A DNA stretch of 64,000 nt from an uncultured Paracoccaceae bacterium (GCA_947494445.1 CANLVD010000013.1:44344-108343); one strand, 5' to 3'; numbered from the stretch's first letter, positions 9,570 to 19,547 are shown. Translations and numbers: made by a program. The notes: a model not told the origin generated them from the sequence alone.

Positions 9570-9585
9570 TTGACGTGCACGTCAT
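9570..9585. promoter_or_regulatory. Candidate MerR operator, site 2 (perfect palindrome core)
   Basis: The 14-bp core tgacgtgcacgtca (9571-9584) is a perfect palindrome. It lies 28 bp from site 1, close to an integral number of helical turns, and 45 bp before the MerR start codon. Position and symmetry suggest an autoregulatory operator. Confidence 0.55.
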
Positions 9586-9628
9586 GTAATTACTGCTGGC
9601 AATATAACGTCACTCTTACGAGGCCATC

Positions 9629-10027
9629 ATGACCGATACCGGATATTCGATCGGGGAAATGTGCAAAGAATTTCAAGTCACGCCCCGGACTTTGCGTTTT
9701 TACGAAGCCAAGGAACTGCTGTTCCCCGTGCGCATTGGACAGAAACGTCTGTTCACCAAGCGCGACCGGGCCCGGCTGAAGCTGATCCTGCGCGGGAAAC
9801 GCTTTGGGTTCTCTCTTGAAGAGATCCGCCAGCTTCTCAATCTTTATGATCTGGGTGACCAGCAGGTAACCCAAATGGCGCGGACTTACGAACTTGGCCT
9901 TGAGCGACTGAAAGCCATGGAAGACCAGCGCGATGAGTTGAACTCTGCCATCAACGACCTCAAGGAACAGCTTGTGTGGGGAGAGGATTTCCTCGCCTCC
10001 AAAGGCGTCAAACTGGCCGCAGAATAA
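9629..10027 (+). CDS. MerR-family transcriptional regulator of the acyl-CoA degradation locus
   Basis: 132 aa. N-terminal MerR winged helix-turn-helix (YSIGEMCKEFQVTPRTLRFYE, residues 6-27; RLFTKRDRARLKLIL wing) followed by a dimerisation coiled coil (about residues 80-115). No cysteine cluster for metal sensing is present, so it is not a metal or redox MerR; it fits the subgroup near fatty-acid and branched-chain acid genes (LiuR-like). It lies 21 bp upstream of an acyl-CoA dehydrogenase gene and has two dyad sites in front of it. The ligand would be an acyl-CoA by analogy. Confidence 0.85.
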   Translation: MTDTGYSIGEMCKEFQVTPRTLRFYEAKELLFPVRIGQKRLFTKRDRARLKLILRGKRFGFSLEEIRQLLNLYDLGDQQVTQMARTYELGLERLKAMEDQRDELNSAINDLKEQLVWGEDFLASKGVKLAAE

Positions 10028-10048
10028 CCCCCAATACCGGAGACAAAA

Positions 10049-11827
10049 ATGCCGATCTACAACCCGCCAACCAAGGACCTGCATTTCGTTCTGCACGACA
10101 CGCTGAAAGTGTCGGAAAAATCCACGCCCGGCTATGATGAGCTGGACGCGGATTTCACCTCTGCCATTCTTGAAGAAGCCGGCAAGATCGCACGCGATGT
10201 GCTGGCGCCATTGAATGTCGTGGGTGATACCGAGGGCTGTCATCTGGAAAACGGTGTCGTGCGCACGCCCAAGGGCTTCAAGGACGCTTTTGACACCCTG
10301 CGCGAAGGCGGCTGGACCGGGTTGGATTGTGATCCGGAATTTGGCGGGCAGGGCATGCCTTACGTTCTGCAAACAGCCGTGGGTGAGATGCATTCAGGGG
10401 CCAACATGGCGCTCAACATGTATCCGGGCCTGACCCATGGGGCCTATTCGGCCATCCATGCCCATGGCTCCCAGGCTCTCAAGGAGATCTATCTGCCCAA
10501 GATGGTGACCTGCGAGTGGACCGGAACGATGAACCTGACCGAGCCTCATTGCGGCACCGATCTTGGCCTTCTGCGCACCAAGGCTGAACCGCAGGGTGAT
10601 GGCAGCTACAAGGTGACCGGTCAGAAGATCTTCATCTCTGCCGGTGAGCATGACATGGCCGAAAACATCATCCATCTGGTGCTGGCCAAGATCCCCGGCG
10701 GGCCAGAAGGCGTGAAGGGCATCTCGCTTTTCATCGTACCGAAGTTTCTAGTCAATGACGACGGCTCGCTCGGTCAGCGCAATGCGCTGTCTTGCGGTAA
10801 GATCGAAGAGAAGATGGGCATCCACGGCAACTCGACCTGCGTTATGAACTATGACGGTGCGACCGGTTATCTGGTGGGCGACGAGCACAAGGGTCTGCGC
10901 GCGATGTTCACGATGATGAACGAGGCGCGGATCGGCGTTGGCCTGCAAGGCTACGCACAGGCCGAGGCCGCCTATCAGAACGCTGTTGTTTATGCCAAGG
11001 ACCGGCTGCAGGGCCGCGATGTGACGGGCACGAAAAACCCAGATGGTCCGGCTGATCCGCTGCTGGTGCACCCCGATGTGCGCCGTTCGCTGATGGATCA
11101 GAAAAGCTTCGTCGAAGGTGCACGTGCCTTTGTTCTGTGGAGCGCCACGCTGATCGATGCACATGTTCGCGGCGAGGACGAAGACGCGCACGGCCTGATC
11201 TCGCTGATGACGCCTGTGGTCAAAGGCTTCCTGACCGACAAGGGTTTCGAGATGTCCGTGCAGGCCCAGCAGCTTTATGGCGGGCATGGCTATATCGAGG
11301 AATGGGGCATGTCCCAATTCACCCGTGATGCCCGGATCGCGATGATTTACGAGGGTGCGAACGGCGTGCAGGCACTGGATCTGGTCGGGCGCAAGCTGGC
11401 GCAAGACGGCGGCAAGCATGTCATGGCATTCTTTGATCTGGTCAAGACCTTCATCAAGGAAAACGACGGCAATGAAGCGCTGAAAACTGGTTTCCTTGAG
11501 CCCCTGAAGGCGGCCTCAAAGGATCTTCAGGCCGCTGGCATGTTCTTCATGCAGAACGGGATGAAGAACCCCAATGCGGCGCTGTCCGGCTCGACCGATT
11601 TCATGCATCTTTTCGGCCATGTCTGCCTTGGTCTGATGTGGGCACAAATGGCAAAAGCGGCGATGGAAGCACTGGACGCCGGTGCCGAAGACCGCGACTT
11701 CATGGACGCAAAGATCGCCACCGGTCGTTACTACATGGCGCGCCAACTGCCCGCCACGACCATGCATCTGGCCCGGATCAACTCTGGTGCCGATCCGGTT
11801 ATGGCGCTTGCGGATGAGGCCTTTTGA
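10049..11827 (+). CDS. Acyl-CoA dehydrogenase with C-terminal extension (DmdC-like)
   Basis: 592 aa, longer than classical acyl-CoA dehydrogenases (about 380-400). The N-terminal [17 protein letters not shown], the FAD-binding [19 protein letters not shown] and [10 protein letters not shown], the [10 protein letters not shown] block, and a roughly 100-aa C-terminal domain match the long FadE/DmdC group. It should introduce a 2,3-double bond into an acyl-CoA using FAD and pass electrons to ETF. DmdC enzymes act on methylmercaptopropionyl-CoA from DMSP; fatty acyl-CoA is the alternative and sequence alone does not decide. First structural gene after the MerR regulator. Confidence 0.88.
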   Translation: MPIYNPPTKDLHFVLHDTLKVSEKSTPGYDELDADFTSAILEEAGKIARDVLAPLNVVGDTEGCHLENGVVRTPKGFKDAFDTLREGGWTGLDCDPEFGGQGMPYVLQTAVGEMHSGANMALNMYPGLTHGAYSAIHAHGSQALKEIYLPKMVTCEWTGTMNLTEPHCGTDLGLLRTKAEPQGDGSYKVTGQKIFISAGEHDMAENIIHLVLAKIPGGPEGVKGISLFIVPKFLVNDDGSLGQRNALSCGKIEEKMGIHGNSTCVMNYDGATGYLVGDEHKGLRAMFTMMNEARIGVGLQGYAQAEAAYQNAVVYAKDRLQGRDVTGTKNPDGPADPLLVHPDVRRSLMDQKSFVEGARAFVLWSATLIDAHVRGEDEDAHGLISLMTPVVKGFLTDKGFEMSVQAQQLYGGHGYIEEWGMSQFTRDARIAMIYEGANGVQALDLVGRKLAQDGGKHVMAFFDLVKTFIKENDGNEALKTGFLEPLKAASKDLQAAGMFFMQNGMKNPNAALSGSTDFMHLFGHVCLGLMWAQMAKAAMEALDAGAEDRDFMDAKIATGRYYMARQLPATTMHLARINSGADPVMALADEAF

Positions 11828-11848
11828 GGCCAGCCTTTGAAAGACCCT

Positions 11849-11877
11849 GTCCGGTCCCGTCACCTGCGGGACCGGAC
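11849..11877 (+). terminator. Strong hairpin after the long acyl-CoA dehydrogenase gene
   Basis: Perfect 11-bp stem GTCCGGTCCCG / CGGGACCGGAC (11849-11859 with 11867-11877), 7-nt loop, 22 bp after the stop codon. No T-run follows, so it may act as a partial terminator or mRNA stabiliser before the following gene. Confidence 0.55.
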
Positions 11878-11901
11878 CAAGACAATCCGGGAGAGTGGCG
11901 C

Positions 11902-12357
11902 GTGAAAGACGGCTGGGGAGAGATCGACGCCTTTGAAGGCTCCTGCCAATGCGGGGCCTGCAAATACGGTGTCGCGGCAGGCGAGGCGCTCCAGACGGTT
12001 TGCCACTGCCGGATGTGCCAGCGCGCGACCGGAAATGCCTTTGCCCCGCTGGTCGCCGTCAAATCCGATACTGTGACCTGGACGGGGTATGCCAAGACCT
12101 ATGCGTCGTCCAACGTGGCGGAACGCGGGTTCTGTGATGAATGCGGCACGCCCCTGTTCTACCGCCGCAGAAACTGCGACGAGATTGAATTCATGGTGGG
12201 CACGATCAACACCGATTTCACCTACACCCCCGTCCGCAACCACGGCATCGAAAGCCGCACCGGCTGGATACTGGGACTGGCCGGGGTGGCCGAGCGCGAG
12301 ACGTTCTTCTCGGACGGTGAGACAGTGACCAGCCATCAGTATGATCACGGAGGCTAG
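11902..12357 (+). CDS. GFA family protein (glutathione-dependent formaldehyde-activating-like, CENP-V fold)
   Basis: 151 aa. Zinc-binding Cys pattern CQCGACKYG, then CHCRMCQRATG and later CDECGTPLF, which are the GFA signature. The family folds around zinc; for most members the reaction is unproved. The GTG at 11902 is preferred as start because a GGGAGAG site precedes it and the first zinc Cys follows about 15 residues later; an upstream in-frame ATG would run through the hairpin at 11849. Probably cytoplasmic. Confidence 0.85.
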   Translation: MKDGWGEIDAFEGSCQCGACKYGVAAGEALQTVCHCRMCQRATGNAFAPLVAVKSDTVTWTGYAKTYASSNVAERGFCDECGTPLFYRRRNCDEIEFMVGTINTDFTYTPVRNHGIESRTGWILGLAGVAERETFFSDGETVTSHQYDHGG

Positions 12358-12363
12358 AGCGCT

Positions 12364-12606
12364 ATGTTTCGACTGTTTCTATTGGTGGTAGCACTTGGTG
12401 GTGGACTTGCCATGATGCATGAACGCTCGGTCAAGGACCTCAAGGCGGTGTGCGGGGCATTTGCCTCCATGGAAGCCTCGGCACCTGCCCAGATCTTTTC
12501 GCGCCTTGGCGGTGAAATAGATCTGGCCGAGATCACGGAAATCCGCGAGCGCTGCGCCAAGACGCAGTATCACATCGGCATGTTCTTCGCGGAAGACACG
12601 CCATGA
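12364..12606 (+). CDS. Small protein with N-terminal membrane segment, unknown function
   Basis: 80 aa, begins 6 bp after the GFA gene stop. Residues 2-17 (FRLFLLVVALGGGLAM) are hydrophobic, a signal anchor or signal peptide; the rest is a soluble, mixed-charge helical region with two cysteines (CGAF and RCAK) that could pair if periplasmic. Codon use is like the neighbours. No family recognised. Confidence 0.55.
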   Translation: MFRLFLLVVALGGGLAMMHERSVKDLKAVCGAFASMEASAPAQIFSRLGGEIDLAEITEIRERCAKTQYHIGMFFAEDTP

Positions 12607-12614
12607 CGAGATCC

Positions 12615-13163
12615 CTATGGCAAGAGCCCGGTAAGCAGATGCAGGTTGAAGAGCCATGCAAAGAGCCAGCCGAGCGTGACGGAGACATAGATCAGCCCGG
12701 TCGCCGTGCCGTGGCAGATGATGTCGCGTTTCGGTCCGGGTCTTTGCAGGAAGGAAGCGCTGTGCGCACCAAGCTCGACCTCGATCCGGCGGGCGCGGCT
12801 GATCAGGGCATTGTACAATTCGTCATTGCGCATGTCGTAGATCCACAGACCGATGGAAATCAGAAGGCCGAGGCTGGTCACAAGCTGGCCGACGATGGTG
12901 CTCAGAAGGTTCAGTTTACTCGGATCGACAAAGACGAAAATGGCGACCGTGACGAGCGGCAACATGGTCAGCAGCTTGAAGCGTACATCGTGGAGCGAAC
13001 GCCAGTTGGCGTTGACCTCGCCATAAAGCGCAAGCAGGATCGTGACCTGTTCATTGCTCGGATCGCCAGCCACGGGTTTGAGAACGCGTGTCGCCGCATC
13101 AAAGGCAAGGCCAGTGCGGTCCTTGAAGGCCTGATCGCCTTCCTGTCCGGCAGTGTCAGTCAT
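12615..13163 (-). CDS. Integral membrane protein of unknown function, 182 aa
   Basis: Start at 13163 is supported by an AGGAGAGG site; the frame is open further upstream but without support. A hydrophilic N-terminal region (about 60 aa) is followed by two close hydrophobic segments (LLTMLPLVTVAIFVFV and TSLGLLISIGLWIYDM), a cytoplasmic helix with ARRIEVELG, and one more hydrophobic segment near the C-terminus. This layout resembles small multimeric membrane proteins of the RipA type, but the similarity is weak. Convergent with the 80-aa gene and divergent from the acyl-CoA dehydrogenase gene. Confidence 0.7.
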   Translation of the reverse strand: MTDTAGQEGDQAFKDRTGLAFDAATRVLKPVAGDPSNEQVTILLALYGEVNANWRSLHDVRFKLLTMLPLVTVAIFVFVDPSKLNLLSTIVGQLVTSLGLLISIGLWIYDMRNDELYNALISRARRIEVELGAHSASFLQRPGPKRDIICHGTATGLIYVSVTLGWLFAWLFNLHLLTGLLP

Positions 13164-13267
13164 TCCCCTCTCCTGATCCCCCTGCCCCTGCACTTTAGCC
13201 CAGCTTGTCCCACACGCCAAAGCGGCTTTGTCACACACGGCCATACTCAATTTGCGGAGCGTCACAC

Positions 13268-14422
13268 ATGACCTTTCCCCTGCTGAAATCCGACTGGATG
13301 ACCGACGAGCATCAGATGCTTGAGGACATGACCACACAGTTCCTGCAGGAACGCTGGGTGCCAAAGGCCGAGACATGGCGCAAACAGGGTGAGATGGATC
13401 GCGAGATCTGGAATGAGGCGGGCGAGATGGGCCTGCTTTGTGCGTCCATCCCCGAGGAATACGGCGGCGCAGGCGGCGATTTCGGCCATGAAAGCGTGAT
13501 CTACATGGCGTCCGGGCGTGAAAATCTGGCCTCTTGGGGCAACCCGATCCATTCCGGCATCGTGGCCCATTACATCCTTGAATACGGCACCGAAGACCAG
13601 AAACAGCGCTGGTTGCCGAAGATGGCAACAGGCGAATTGGTGGCGGCACTGGCGATGTCGGAACCGTCCGCCGGGTCCGACGTGCAGCGCCTGAAAACCA
13701 AGGCGATCAAGGATGGCAACGCCTACCGGTTGTCTGGGCAGAAAACCTTCATCACCAATGGCCAGCATGCTGATCTGGTGTTGGTGGCCTGCAAGACCGA
13801 CCCCAAGGAAGGCGCCAAGGGCATGTCGCTGATGATGGTCGAGACCGCAGGTGCCGAAGGCTTCACACGCGGGCGCAACCTCGACAAGGTGGGGCTGAAG
13901 GCAGCTGACACGTCCGAGTTGTTTTTCGACAATGTCGAGATCCCGCCCGAAAACCTGCTGGGCAGTGACGAGGGTCAGGGCTTTTATCAGATGATGGAGC
14001 AACTGCCACAGGAACGCCTGACGATTGCGGCGGGTGCGATTGGTGCGATGGAAGGTGCGGTCACACGCACCATCGAGTATTGCAAGGAACGGGAGGCCTT
14101 TGGCGGGCCGCTGACGCAGTTCCAGAATACCCGCTTCAAACTGGCCGAATGCAAGACCATCACCACGGCTGCCCGTGCGTTTTTTGATACCTGCCTCAGC
14201 GCTCATCTGCGCGGAGAGATGACTGTCGAACTGGGCGCCATGATCAAATACTGGACCACGGACATGCAGTGTCAGGTGCTGGATGAATGCCTGCAACTTC
14301 ACGGCGGTTATGGCTTCATGATGGAATACCCCGTGGCAGAGATGTGGACCGATGCGCGGGTTCAGCGGATTTATGGCGGCACCAACGAGATCATGAAAGA
14401 ACTGATCGGGAGGTCGCTGTGA
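13268..14422 (+). CDS. Acyl-CoA dehydrogenase (classical length)
   Basis: 384 aa. FAD-dependent 2,3-dehydrogenation of an acyl-CoA, electrons going to ETF. Signature blocks: [14 protein letters not shown] (FAD contact), KTFITNG, and [35 protein letters not shown] near the C-terminus with the RI.GGTNEIM signature. ATG at 13268 follows a GGAG site. First of a tight run: the next gene overlaps its stop by 4 bp (GTGA). Long-chain or branched substrates are possible; chain length is not readable from sequence. Confidence 0.9.
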   Translation: MTFPLLKSDWMTDEHQMLEDMTTQFLQERWVPKAETWRKQGEMDREIWNEAGEMGLLCASIPEEYGGAGGDFGHESVIYMASGRENLASWGNPIHSGIVAHYILEYGTEDQKQRWLPKMATGELVAALAMSEPSAGSDVQRLKTKAIKDGNAYRLSGQKTFITNGQHADLVLVACKTDPKEGAKGMSLMMVETAGAEGFTRGRNLDKVGLKAADTSELFFDNVEIPPENLLGSDEGQGFYQMMEQLPQERLTIAAGAIGAMEGAVTRTIEYCKEREAFGGPLTQFQNTRFKLAECKTITTAARAFFDTCLSAHLRGEMTVELGAMIKYWTTDMQCQVLDECLQLHGGYGFMMEYPVAEMWTDARVQRIYGGTNEIMKELIGRSL

Positions 14423-14640
14423 GCAAACGTCTGCCTCTGCCTAAGCGCTTTTCGGCATCTCTGACCGAGCCCGCCTACGACCGGTTGCGCGGCCTGAACG
14501 AGCGGTATCATCTGTCCAACAACTACTTGCTGACAGTGCTGTTGGAAAACCTCGACCGGTTTGCCGATGAGGACAAGCTTGCAGCCTGTTTTGATGAGTT
14601 CATCGCGGAATACGGCGCGCCTCAGAAAGGGATGACATGA
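14419..14640 (+). CDS. Small protein, possible ribbon-helix-helix type, unknown function
   Basis: 73 aa with GTG start overlapping the preceding acyl-CoA dehydrogenase stop (GTGA) behind a GGGAGG site. The stretch [29 protein letters not shown] is shaped like a ribbon-helix-helix strand plus two helices, which would make it a small DNA-binding or regulatory protein; this is inference from pattern only. It overlaps the following GST gene by 4 bp, so it is firmly inside the operon. The coupling and codon use argue that it is real. Confidence 0.65.
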   Translation: MSKRLPLPKRFSASLTEPAYDRLRGLNERYHLSNNYLLTVLLENLDRFADEDKLAACFDEFIAEYGAPQKGMT

Positions 14641-15266
14641 CCTACCAGCTTCACTGTTTTGCGCAATCGGGCAACGCCTACAAGGCTGCCCTGATGCTGG
14701 AGCTTTGCGGGGCTGACTGGCAGCCTGTCTTCGTCGATTTCTTTAAGGGTGAGGCACGCTCGGACGACTATCGTGCAATCAACGAAATGGCTGAAGTGCC
14801 AACGCTCACCCATGGCGATGTGCGACTGACTCAATCGGGCGTGATCCTCGACTATCTGTCGCGCGAAATGGGCCAGTTTCAACCCGCATCCGAGGCAGAC
14901 AGGCTGGAAGTTCTGCGCTGGACCTTGTGGGACAATCACAAGCTGACTGCCAACATTGCGACCAGTCGGTTCATGCAGCTGTTCCTGCCTGAAAAACATC
15001 GCAATGCTGATGTCATCGGCTTTCTGATGGGTCGGGCAAAGGCTGCAATGGGTGTGCTTGAGGCGCGTCTTGAGGGGCGCGATTGGCTGGTGGGTGATGC
15101 CATGACCACGGCTGATCTGTCCTGCATTGGCTACATGTATTTTCTGGATGAGATCGATGTGACACCTGGCCCGAATACAGCCGCCTGGATGGACCGCATC
15201 AAGGGCCTGCCTGGCTGGAAGCATCCTTACGATTTGATGCCCGGCCACCCGTTGGAGCGTTCATGA
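14637..15266 (+). CDS. Glutathione S-transferase family protein
   Basis: 209 aa. N-terminal thioredoxin-like domain (YQLHCFAQSGNAYKAALMLE, with EVPTL and TQSGVILDYL for glutathione gamma-glutamyl binding) and C-terminal helical domain (about residues 85-205). A Ser-Gly-Asn at positions 10-12 is the likely glutathione-activating site. Role in this operon may be detoxification of reactive acyl or enoyl intermediates, which is inference. Overlaps both neighbours by 4 bp. Confidence 0.88.
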   Translation: MTYQLHCFAQSGNAYKAALMLELCGADWQPVFVDFFKGEARSDDYRAINEMAEVPTLTHGDVRLTQSGVILDYLSREMGQFQPASEADRLEVLRWTLWDNHKLTANIATSRFMQLFLPEKHRNADVIGFLMGRAKAAMGVLEARLEGRDWLVGDAMTTADLSCIGYMYFLDEIDVTPGPNTAAWMDRIKGLPGWKHPYDLMPGHPLERS

Positions 15267-15607
15267 CATGGTCCGATCTGTTCATGATGGTCGGCACGCT
15301 TTGCGGTGTGGCAGCGCTTGCGCTGAACCACGCCGAAGTGGCACGCCCAGACCCGATGGGCGGGCCATTGCCAAAGCGGCTGAACGAGATGCTGGTCAAT
15401 CTGCTTGCCGGTCTGGCACTGGTGATGATCGCGGTCATGGCGCTTTACATGCGTGGCGCGGTCCTGCCTGTTTCGGTTGGTTTGCTGGCATATCTCGGCT
15501 ATCGCCGGGCCGCCAGACTGACCCTGATCCCCTTTTACAAGTTCAAATTCCCACTCACCGGAACAGCCTTGGCAGCCGCCATAGCCTTCTGGCTGGGTGC
15601 CCTATGA
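15263..15607 (+). CDS. Small membrane protein of unknown function
   Basis: 114 aa, three or four hydrophobic segments (MVGTLCGVAALAL, MLVNLLAGLALVMIAVMALYM, VLPVSVGLLAYLGY, GTALAAAIAFWLGAL). Starts 4 bp inside the GST gene stop. No charged or catalytic motif seen. Likely inner membrane; function unknown. Confidence 0.65.
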   Translation: MTWSDLFMMVGTLCGVAALALNHAEVARPDPMGGPLPKRLNEMLVNLLAGLALVMIAVMALYMRGAVLPVSVGLLAYLGYRRAARLTLIPFYKFKFPLTGTALAAAIAFWLGAL

Positions 15608-15626
15608 TGAAAGGAGCCCTCCCCCT

Positions 15627-16838
15627 ATGACCGAGGCTTATATTTACGATGCGATCCGGTCGCCGCGCGGCAAAGGCCGCAAGGACGGATCATTGCACGA
15701 GGTCACAGCCGTCCGGCTGTCGGCAGATGTGCTCAATGCGCTCAAGGACCGCAACAATCTTGAGGGCCACGCCGTCGAGGATGTGGTCTGGGGAAACGTG
15801 ACCCAAGTGATGGAACAAGGCGGCTGTCTGGCGCGCTCTGCGGTGCTACTGTCCGATCTGGACGAGCGGATCCCGGGCCTTGCCATCAACCGCTTTTGTG
15901 CATCCGGTATGGAGGCCGTCAATCTGGTGGCCAATCAGGTCAAGGGTGGCGCTGGTCAGGCCTATATCGCGGGTGGTGTCGAGATGATGGGCCGGGTTGC
16001 CATGGGTGCGGATGGGGCCGCGATTGCGGTTGACCCTGAACTGGCCATGAAGACGTATTTTGTCCCGCAAGGCATCTCGGCTGACATCATCGCGACCGAG
16101 TATGGCTTTTCGCGCGACGATGCGGATGCTTATGCGATGGAAAGCCAGCGTCGTGCGGCAGCGGCTTGGGAAGACAAGCGCTTTGCCAACTCTGTCATTC
16201 AGATCAAAGACCGCAATGGCCTGCCCATTCTGGATCATGACGAGTACATGCGTCCGGGCACCGACATGCAGTCACTCGGCGGTCTGAAACCTGCGTTCAA
16301 GGACATGGGCGAAGTGATGCCGGGCTTTGATAAGGTCGCCCAGATCAAATACCCCCATCTTGAGACAATCAACCACATCCACCATGCAGGCAACTCGTCC
16401 GGGATCGTGGATGGTGCGGCGGCTCTGCTGATTGGCACCAAGGAATTCGGTGAAAAGCACGGTCTGACCCCGCGCGCCCGGATCAAGGCCACCGCCAAAA
16501 TCGGCACCGACCCCACGATCATGCTGACCGGGCCTGTACCCGTTACGGAAAAGATCCTCGCCGACACGGGAATGAGCATCTCGGACATCGACCTCTTTGA
16601 AGTCAATGAGGCTTTTGCTTCAGTTGTATTGAGATTCATGCAGGCCTTTGATGTCGATCATGATAAGGTCAACGTGAACGGCGGCGCGATTGCCATGGGC
16701 CATCCCTTGGGAGCCACAGGCGCAATGATTATCGGCACGGCACTTGATGAGCTGGAACGCTCTGGCAAAGGCACCGCTCTTGCCACCTTGTGTGTGGCCT
16801 CTGGCATGGGGGCTGCAACAATAATCGAGCGAGTGTGA
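15627..16838 (+). CDS. fadA: Acetyl-CoA C-acyltransferase (thiolase)
   Basis: 403 aa. Cleaves 3-ketoacyl-CoA with CoA to acetyl-CoA and a shortened acyl-CoA, the last beta-oxidation step. Catalytic residues are visible: Cys91 in [10 protein letters not shown], His359 in [15 protein letters not shown], and Cys389 in [13 protein letters not shown] at 15627 is chosen over an in-frame ATG at 15597 inside the previous gene because AAGGAG precedes it. Pairs with the FadJ-like protein encoded 0.5 kb downstream, so the substrate is probably long or medium-chain rather than acetoacetyl-CoA. Confidence 0.93.
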   Translation: MTEAYIYDAIRSPRGKGRKDGSLHEVTAVRLSADVLNALKDRNNLEGHAVEDVVWGNVTQVMEQGGCLARSAVLLSDLDERIPGLAINRFCASGMEAVNLVANQVKGGAGQAYIAGGVEMMGRVAMGADGAAIAVDPELAMKTYFVPQGISADIIATEYGFSRDDADAYAMESQRRAAAAWEDKRFANSVIQIKDRNGLPILDHDEYMRPGTDMQSLGGLKPAFKDMGEVMPGFDKVAQIKYPHLETINHIHHAGNSSGIVDGAAALLIGTKEFGEKHGLTPRARIKATAKIGTDPTIMLTGPVPVTEKILADTGMSISDIDLFEVNEAFASVVLRFMQAFDVDHDKVNVNGGAIAMGHPLGATGAMIIGTALDELERSGKGTALATLCVASGMGAATIIERV

Positions 16839-16841
16839 CAT

Positions 16842-17318
16842 ATGGAAGATGCCGCGATCAGACAGAAGGTTTTCGACTTTCTTCTGGATATGAGCCACTG
16901 GTTCACATCCAAGGATCGCGGCTCTCCTGCGGTGCATTACGCCTCTCCGGTTGTGCTGATCAAAGCGAATGAAACCACCATTTTCCACGATACCGAGGCT
17001 TTTCAAGCCTATCCCAACGAGGGTTACAAGCGGGTCATGGCCATCGGTGGACGCACTCTTTTGCCCGAGATCGAACGGCTCCAGCTGTTCACGCCCGGCA
17101 TCACAATGGTTGATGTCAAATGGCACATTCTGGGCGAGAACGGCCGTGAGATCGGGTTTTACTGGGTCACTTATGGCCTGCGTGAAGAGCCTGATGGCTA
17201 CCGGATCGCCGTGCACATCTCTCATAACGCAACCGAGGTGATCAGCCAGCTTTTGGAAGATCCAGATGCTGGAAAAAAACCCGAACATCTGGCGGAAAGC
17301 CGCCCGATCCCTCTGTAA
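16842..17318 (+). CDS. Unknown protein with SnoaL/NTF2-like pattern
   Basis: 158 aa, begins 3 bp after the thiolase stop. Helix-rich N-terminus, then a beta-rich region with [10 protein letters not shown] and [20 protein letters not shown], suggesting a cone-shaped NTF2-like fold; no catalytic set can be assigned. Its place between thiolase and FadJ suggests an accessory role in acyl-CoA breakdown or an unrelated small-ligand function. Confidence that it is a gene is high, function unknown. Confidence 0.7.
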   Translation: MEDAAIRQKVFDFLLDMSHWFTSKDRGSPAVHYASPVVLIKANETTIFHDTEAFQAYPNEGYKRVMAIGGRTLLPEIERLQLFTPGITMVDVKWHILGENGREIGFYWVTYGLREEPDGYRIAVHISHNATEVISQLLEDPDAGKKPEHLAESRPIPL

Positions 17319-17347
17319 GATATACTGTCCAAGAAGGACCTGAAGAC

Positions 17348-19543
17348 ATGACGAATTTCACCTATTCCACGGACGCAAATGGCGTCGCCACCATTTCCTG
17401 GGATCAGCCAGGAACCAGCATGAATGTCATGACCCGCGAAGGTTTTGGCGAATTTGATGGGTTGATCCGCAAGGCTCAGGCCGATGAGGCCGTCAAGGGC
17501 ATCATCGTGACCTCGGCCAAGAAGGATTTCGCAGGTGGCATGGACTTGAACGTGCTGGCCGCGATCCGAGAGGAGGCAGGCGACAATCCTGCCCAGGCGC
17601 TTTTCGACTTCACCATGTCCGGGCACCACATCCTGCGCAATGTCGAGCGTGGCAACATGGACCCGAAGACCAACAAGGGCGGCAAACCGGTTGCCTTTGT
17701 CAGTCCTGGCACCTGTGCAGGCATCGGCACGGAAATCGCACTGGCCTGTCACCGCCGCTTCATGGTCGACAACCCAAAGGCAAAGATCGGTTTGCCTGAA
17801 ATCCTGGTTGGCCTCTTCCCCGGTGGCGGTGGCACTACACGCTTTTCGCGCATGGTCGGTGCCATGGCGGCCTCTCCGGTCTTGCTGGAAGGCAGAATGC
17901 TGGCACCTGCCAAGGCAAAAGCAGCCGGTCTGGTAGATGAGGTGGTGGCAGCCGATGATCTGTTGGCACGGGCAAAGGAATGGATCCTGTCGGCCACGGA
18001 TGCGGACATCATCAAGCCTTGGGATGCAAAGGGCTACAAGATGCCCGGCGGCGCGCCCTATCACCCGGCTGGGTTCATGACATTCGTCGGTGCATCCGCA
18101 ATGGTCCATGGCAAGACCCAAGGCGTCTATCCGGCGGCCAAGGCAATGCTGTCAGCGATTTATGAGGGCGCGTTGGTTCCCTTCGACACTGCCATCACGA
18201 TCGAGGCGCGCTGGTTCACATCTGTTCTGCTGAACCCGTCATCCTCGGCCATGATCCGTTCGCTCTTCATCAACAAGGGCGCGCTGGAGAAAGGCGCCGT
18301 CCGCCCCGATGTGGCTGATCAAAGCGTCAAGAAAGTCGGCATTCTGGGCGCGGGCATGATGGGTGCGGGCATTGCCTATGTCTCGGCTCTGGCTGGCATC
18401 GAAGTCGTGCTGATCGACCGCGATCAGGAAAGTGCAGACAAGGGGCTGGGCTTCATTACCGGGCTTCTGGATGAAGGCATGAAACGTAAGAAAGTGACCG
18501 AAGAGAAGAAAGCCGCGATCCTGAGCGCCGTTGTGGCGACGAACGATTACAGCAAGCTTCAGGGCTGCGATCTGATTGTCGAGGCGGTGTTTGAGGATCC
18601 GGGTCTGAAAGCCTCCGTCACCCAGATGGCCGAGGCAGAACTGGCCGAGGATGCAATTTTCGCAACCAATACCTCGACCCTGCCGATCTCGGATCTGGCG
18701 AAAGCCTCGCGCAATGCGACAAACTATATCGGTATCCATTTCTTTTCACCCGTGCACAAGATGAACCTTGTCGAGATCATCAAGGGCAAGGAAACGGGCG
18801 ACGTGGCCGTGGCCAAGGCGCTAGATTTCGTGCGCCAGATCCGCAAGACGCCAATCGTGGTCAACGATGCCCGCTTCTTCTATGCCAACCGCTGCATCAT
18901 TCCCTACATCAACGAGGGTCTGCGCATGGTCAAAGAGGGTGTTGAGCCCGCGATGATCGAAAATGCAGCCAAGCAACTGGGGATGCCGCTGGGACCTTTG
19001 CAGTTGAATGACGAAACCTCAATCGATCTGGGTGTGAAAATCGCAAAGGCAACCAAAGCGGCCCTCGGAAATGCCTATGACGGGACGGCCGATGAAGTGA
19101 TCTTCAAACTCTTTGACGAAGGACGGCTTGGCCGCAAATCCAATGCTGGCTTCTATGACTATGATGACAAGGGCAAGCGCACCGGTCTGTGGCAGGGCCT
19201 GCGGGACAATTGGGGTGGGGAGGCAGATGTCGCGCTGGAAGACGTGAAGATGCGTCTGGCCATGGCACAGGTGCTGGAAGCCGTCCGGGCATTGGAAGAG
19301 GATGTGCTGATGGACATCCGCGAAGGCGATGTCGGCGCGATCCTGGGCTGGGGCTTCATGCCATGGTCAGGCGGACCATTCTCCTGGCTGGATATTCTTG
19401 GCTCCGGCCGGGCCGTGGACATCTGTGCTGATCTGGAAGCACGGTTTGGCGCGCGGTTCGCCGCCCCGCAATTGCTAAAGGACATGGGTGGGGCCGGCGA
19501 AAGTTTCTACGGGCGCTTCGCCGCTGACGCGGAAGCTGCCTGA
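17348..19543 (+). CDS. fadJ: 3-hydroxyacyl-CoA dehydrogenase / enoyl-CoA hydratase (FadJ/FadB alpha subunit)
   Basis: 731 aa multifunctional protein. The N-terminal crotonase domain (residues 1-200) hydrates enoyl-CoA, with GTCAGIGTEIALAC and the LPEILVGLFPGGGGT block. The NAD domain from about residue 330 has GILGAGMMGAG and oxidises the 3-hydroxyacyl-CoA; then come the HFFSPVHKMNLVE block and the C-terminal 3HCDH domains. Together with the thiolase it completes a beta-oxidation cycle. Starts 29 bp after the previous gene behind GAAGGACC. It ends just before a hairpin shared with the opposite gene. Confidence 0.95.
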   Translation: MTNFTYSTDANGVATISWDQPGTSMNVMTREGFGEFDGLIRKAQADEAVKGIIVTSAKKDFAGGMDLNVLAAIREEAGDNPAQALFDFTMSGHHILRNVERGNMDPKTNKGGKPVAFVSPGTCAGIGTEIALACHRRFMVDNPKAKIGLPEILVGLFPGGGGTTRFSRMVGAMAASPVLLEGRMLAPAKAKAAGLVDEVVAADDLLARAKEWILSATDADIIKPWDAKGYKMPGGAPYHPAGFMTFVGASAMVHGKTQGVYPAAKAMLSAIYEGALVPFDTAITIEARWFTSVLLNPSSSAMIRSLFINKGALEKGAVRPDVADQSVKKVGILGAGMMGAGIAYVSALAGIEVVLIDRDQESADKGLGFITGLLDEGMKRKKVTEEKKAAILSAVVATNDYSKLQGCDLIVEAVFEDPGLKASVTQMAEAELAEDAIFATNTSTLPISDLAKASRNATNYIGIHFFSPVHKMNLVEIIKGKETGDVAVAKALDFVRQIRKTPIVVNDARFFYANRCIIPYINEGLRMVKEGVEPAMIENAAKQLGMPLGPLQLNDETSIDLGVKIAKATKAALGNAYDGTADEVIFKLFDEGRLGRKSNAGFYDYDDKGKRTGLWQGLRDNWGGEADVALEDVKMRLAMAQVLEAVRALEEDVLMDIREGDVGAILGWGFMPWSGGPFSWLDILGSGRAVDICADLEARFGARFAAPQLLKDMGGAGESFYGRFAADAEAA

Positions 19544-19547
19544 TCAT

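Noticed and set aside
12603..13271. 222-codon plus-strand frame opposite the 182-aa membrane protein gene
   Set aside because: The minus-strand reading has a strong ribosome site and clear membrane segments; the plus reading has highly biased composition and no domain.
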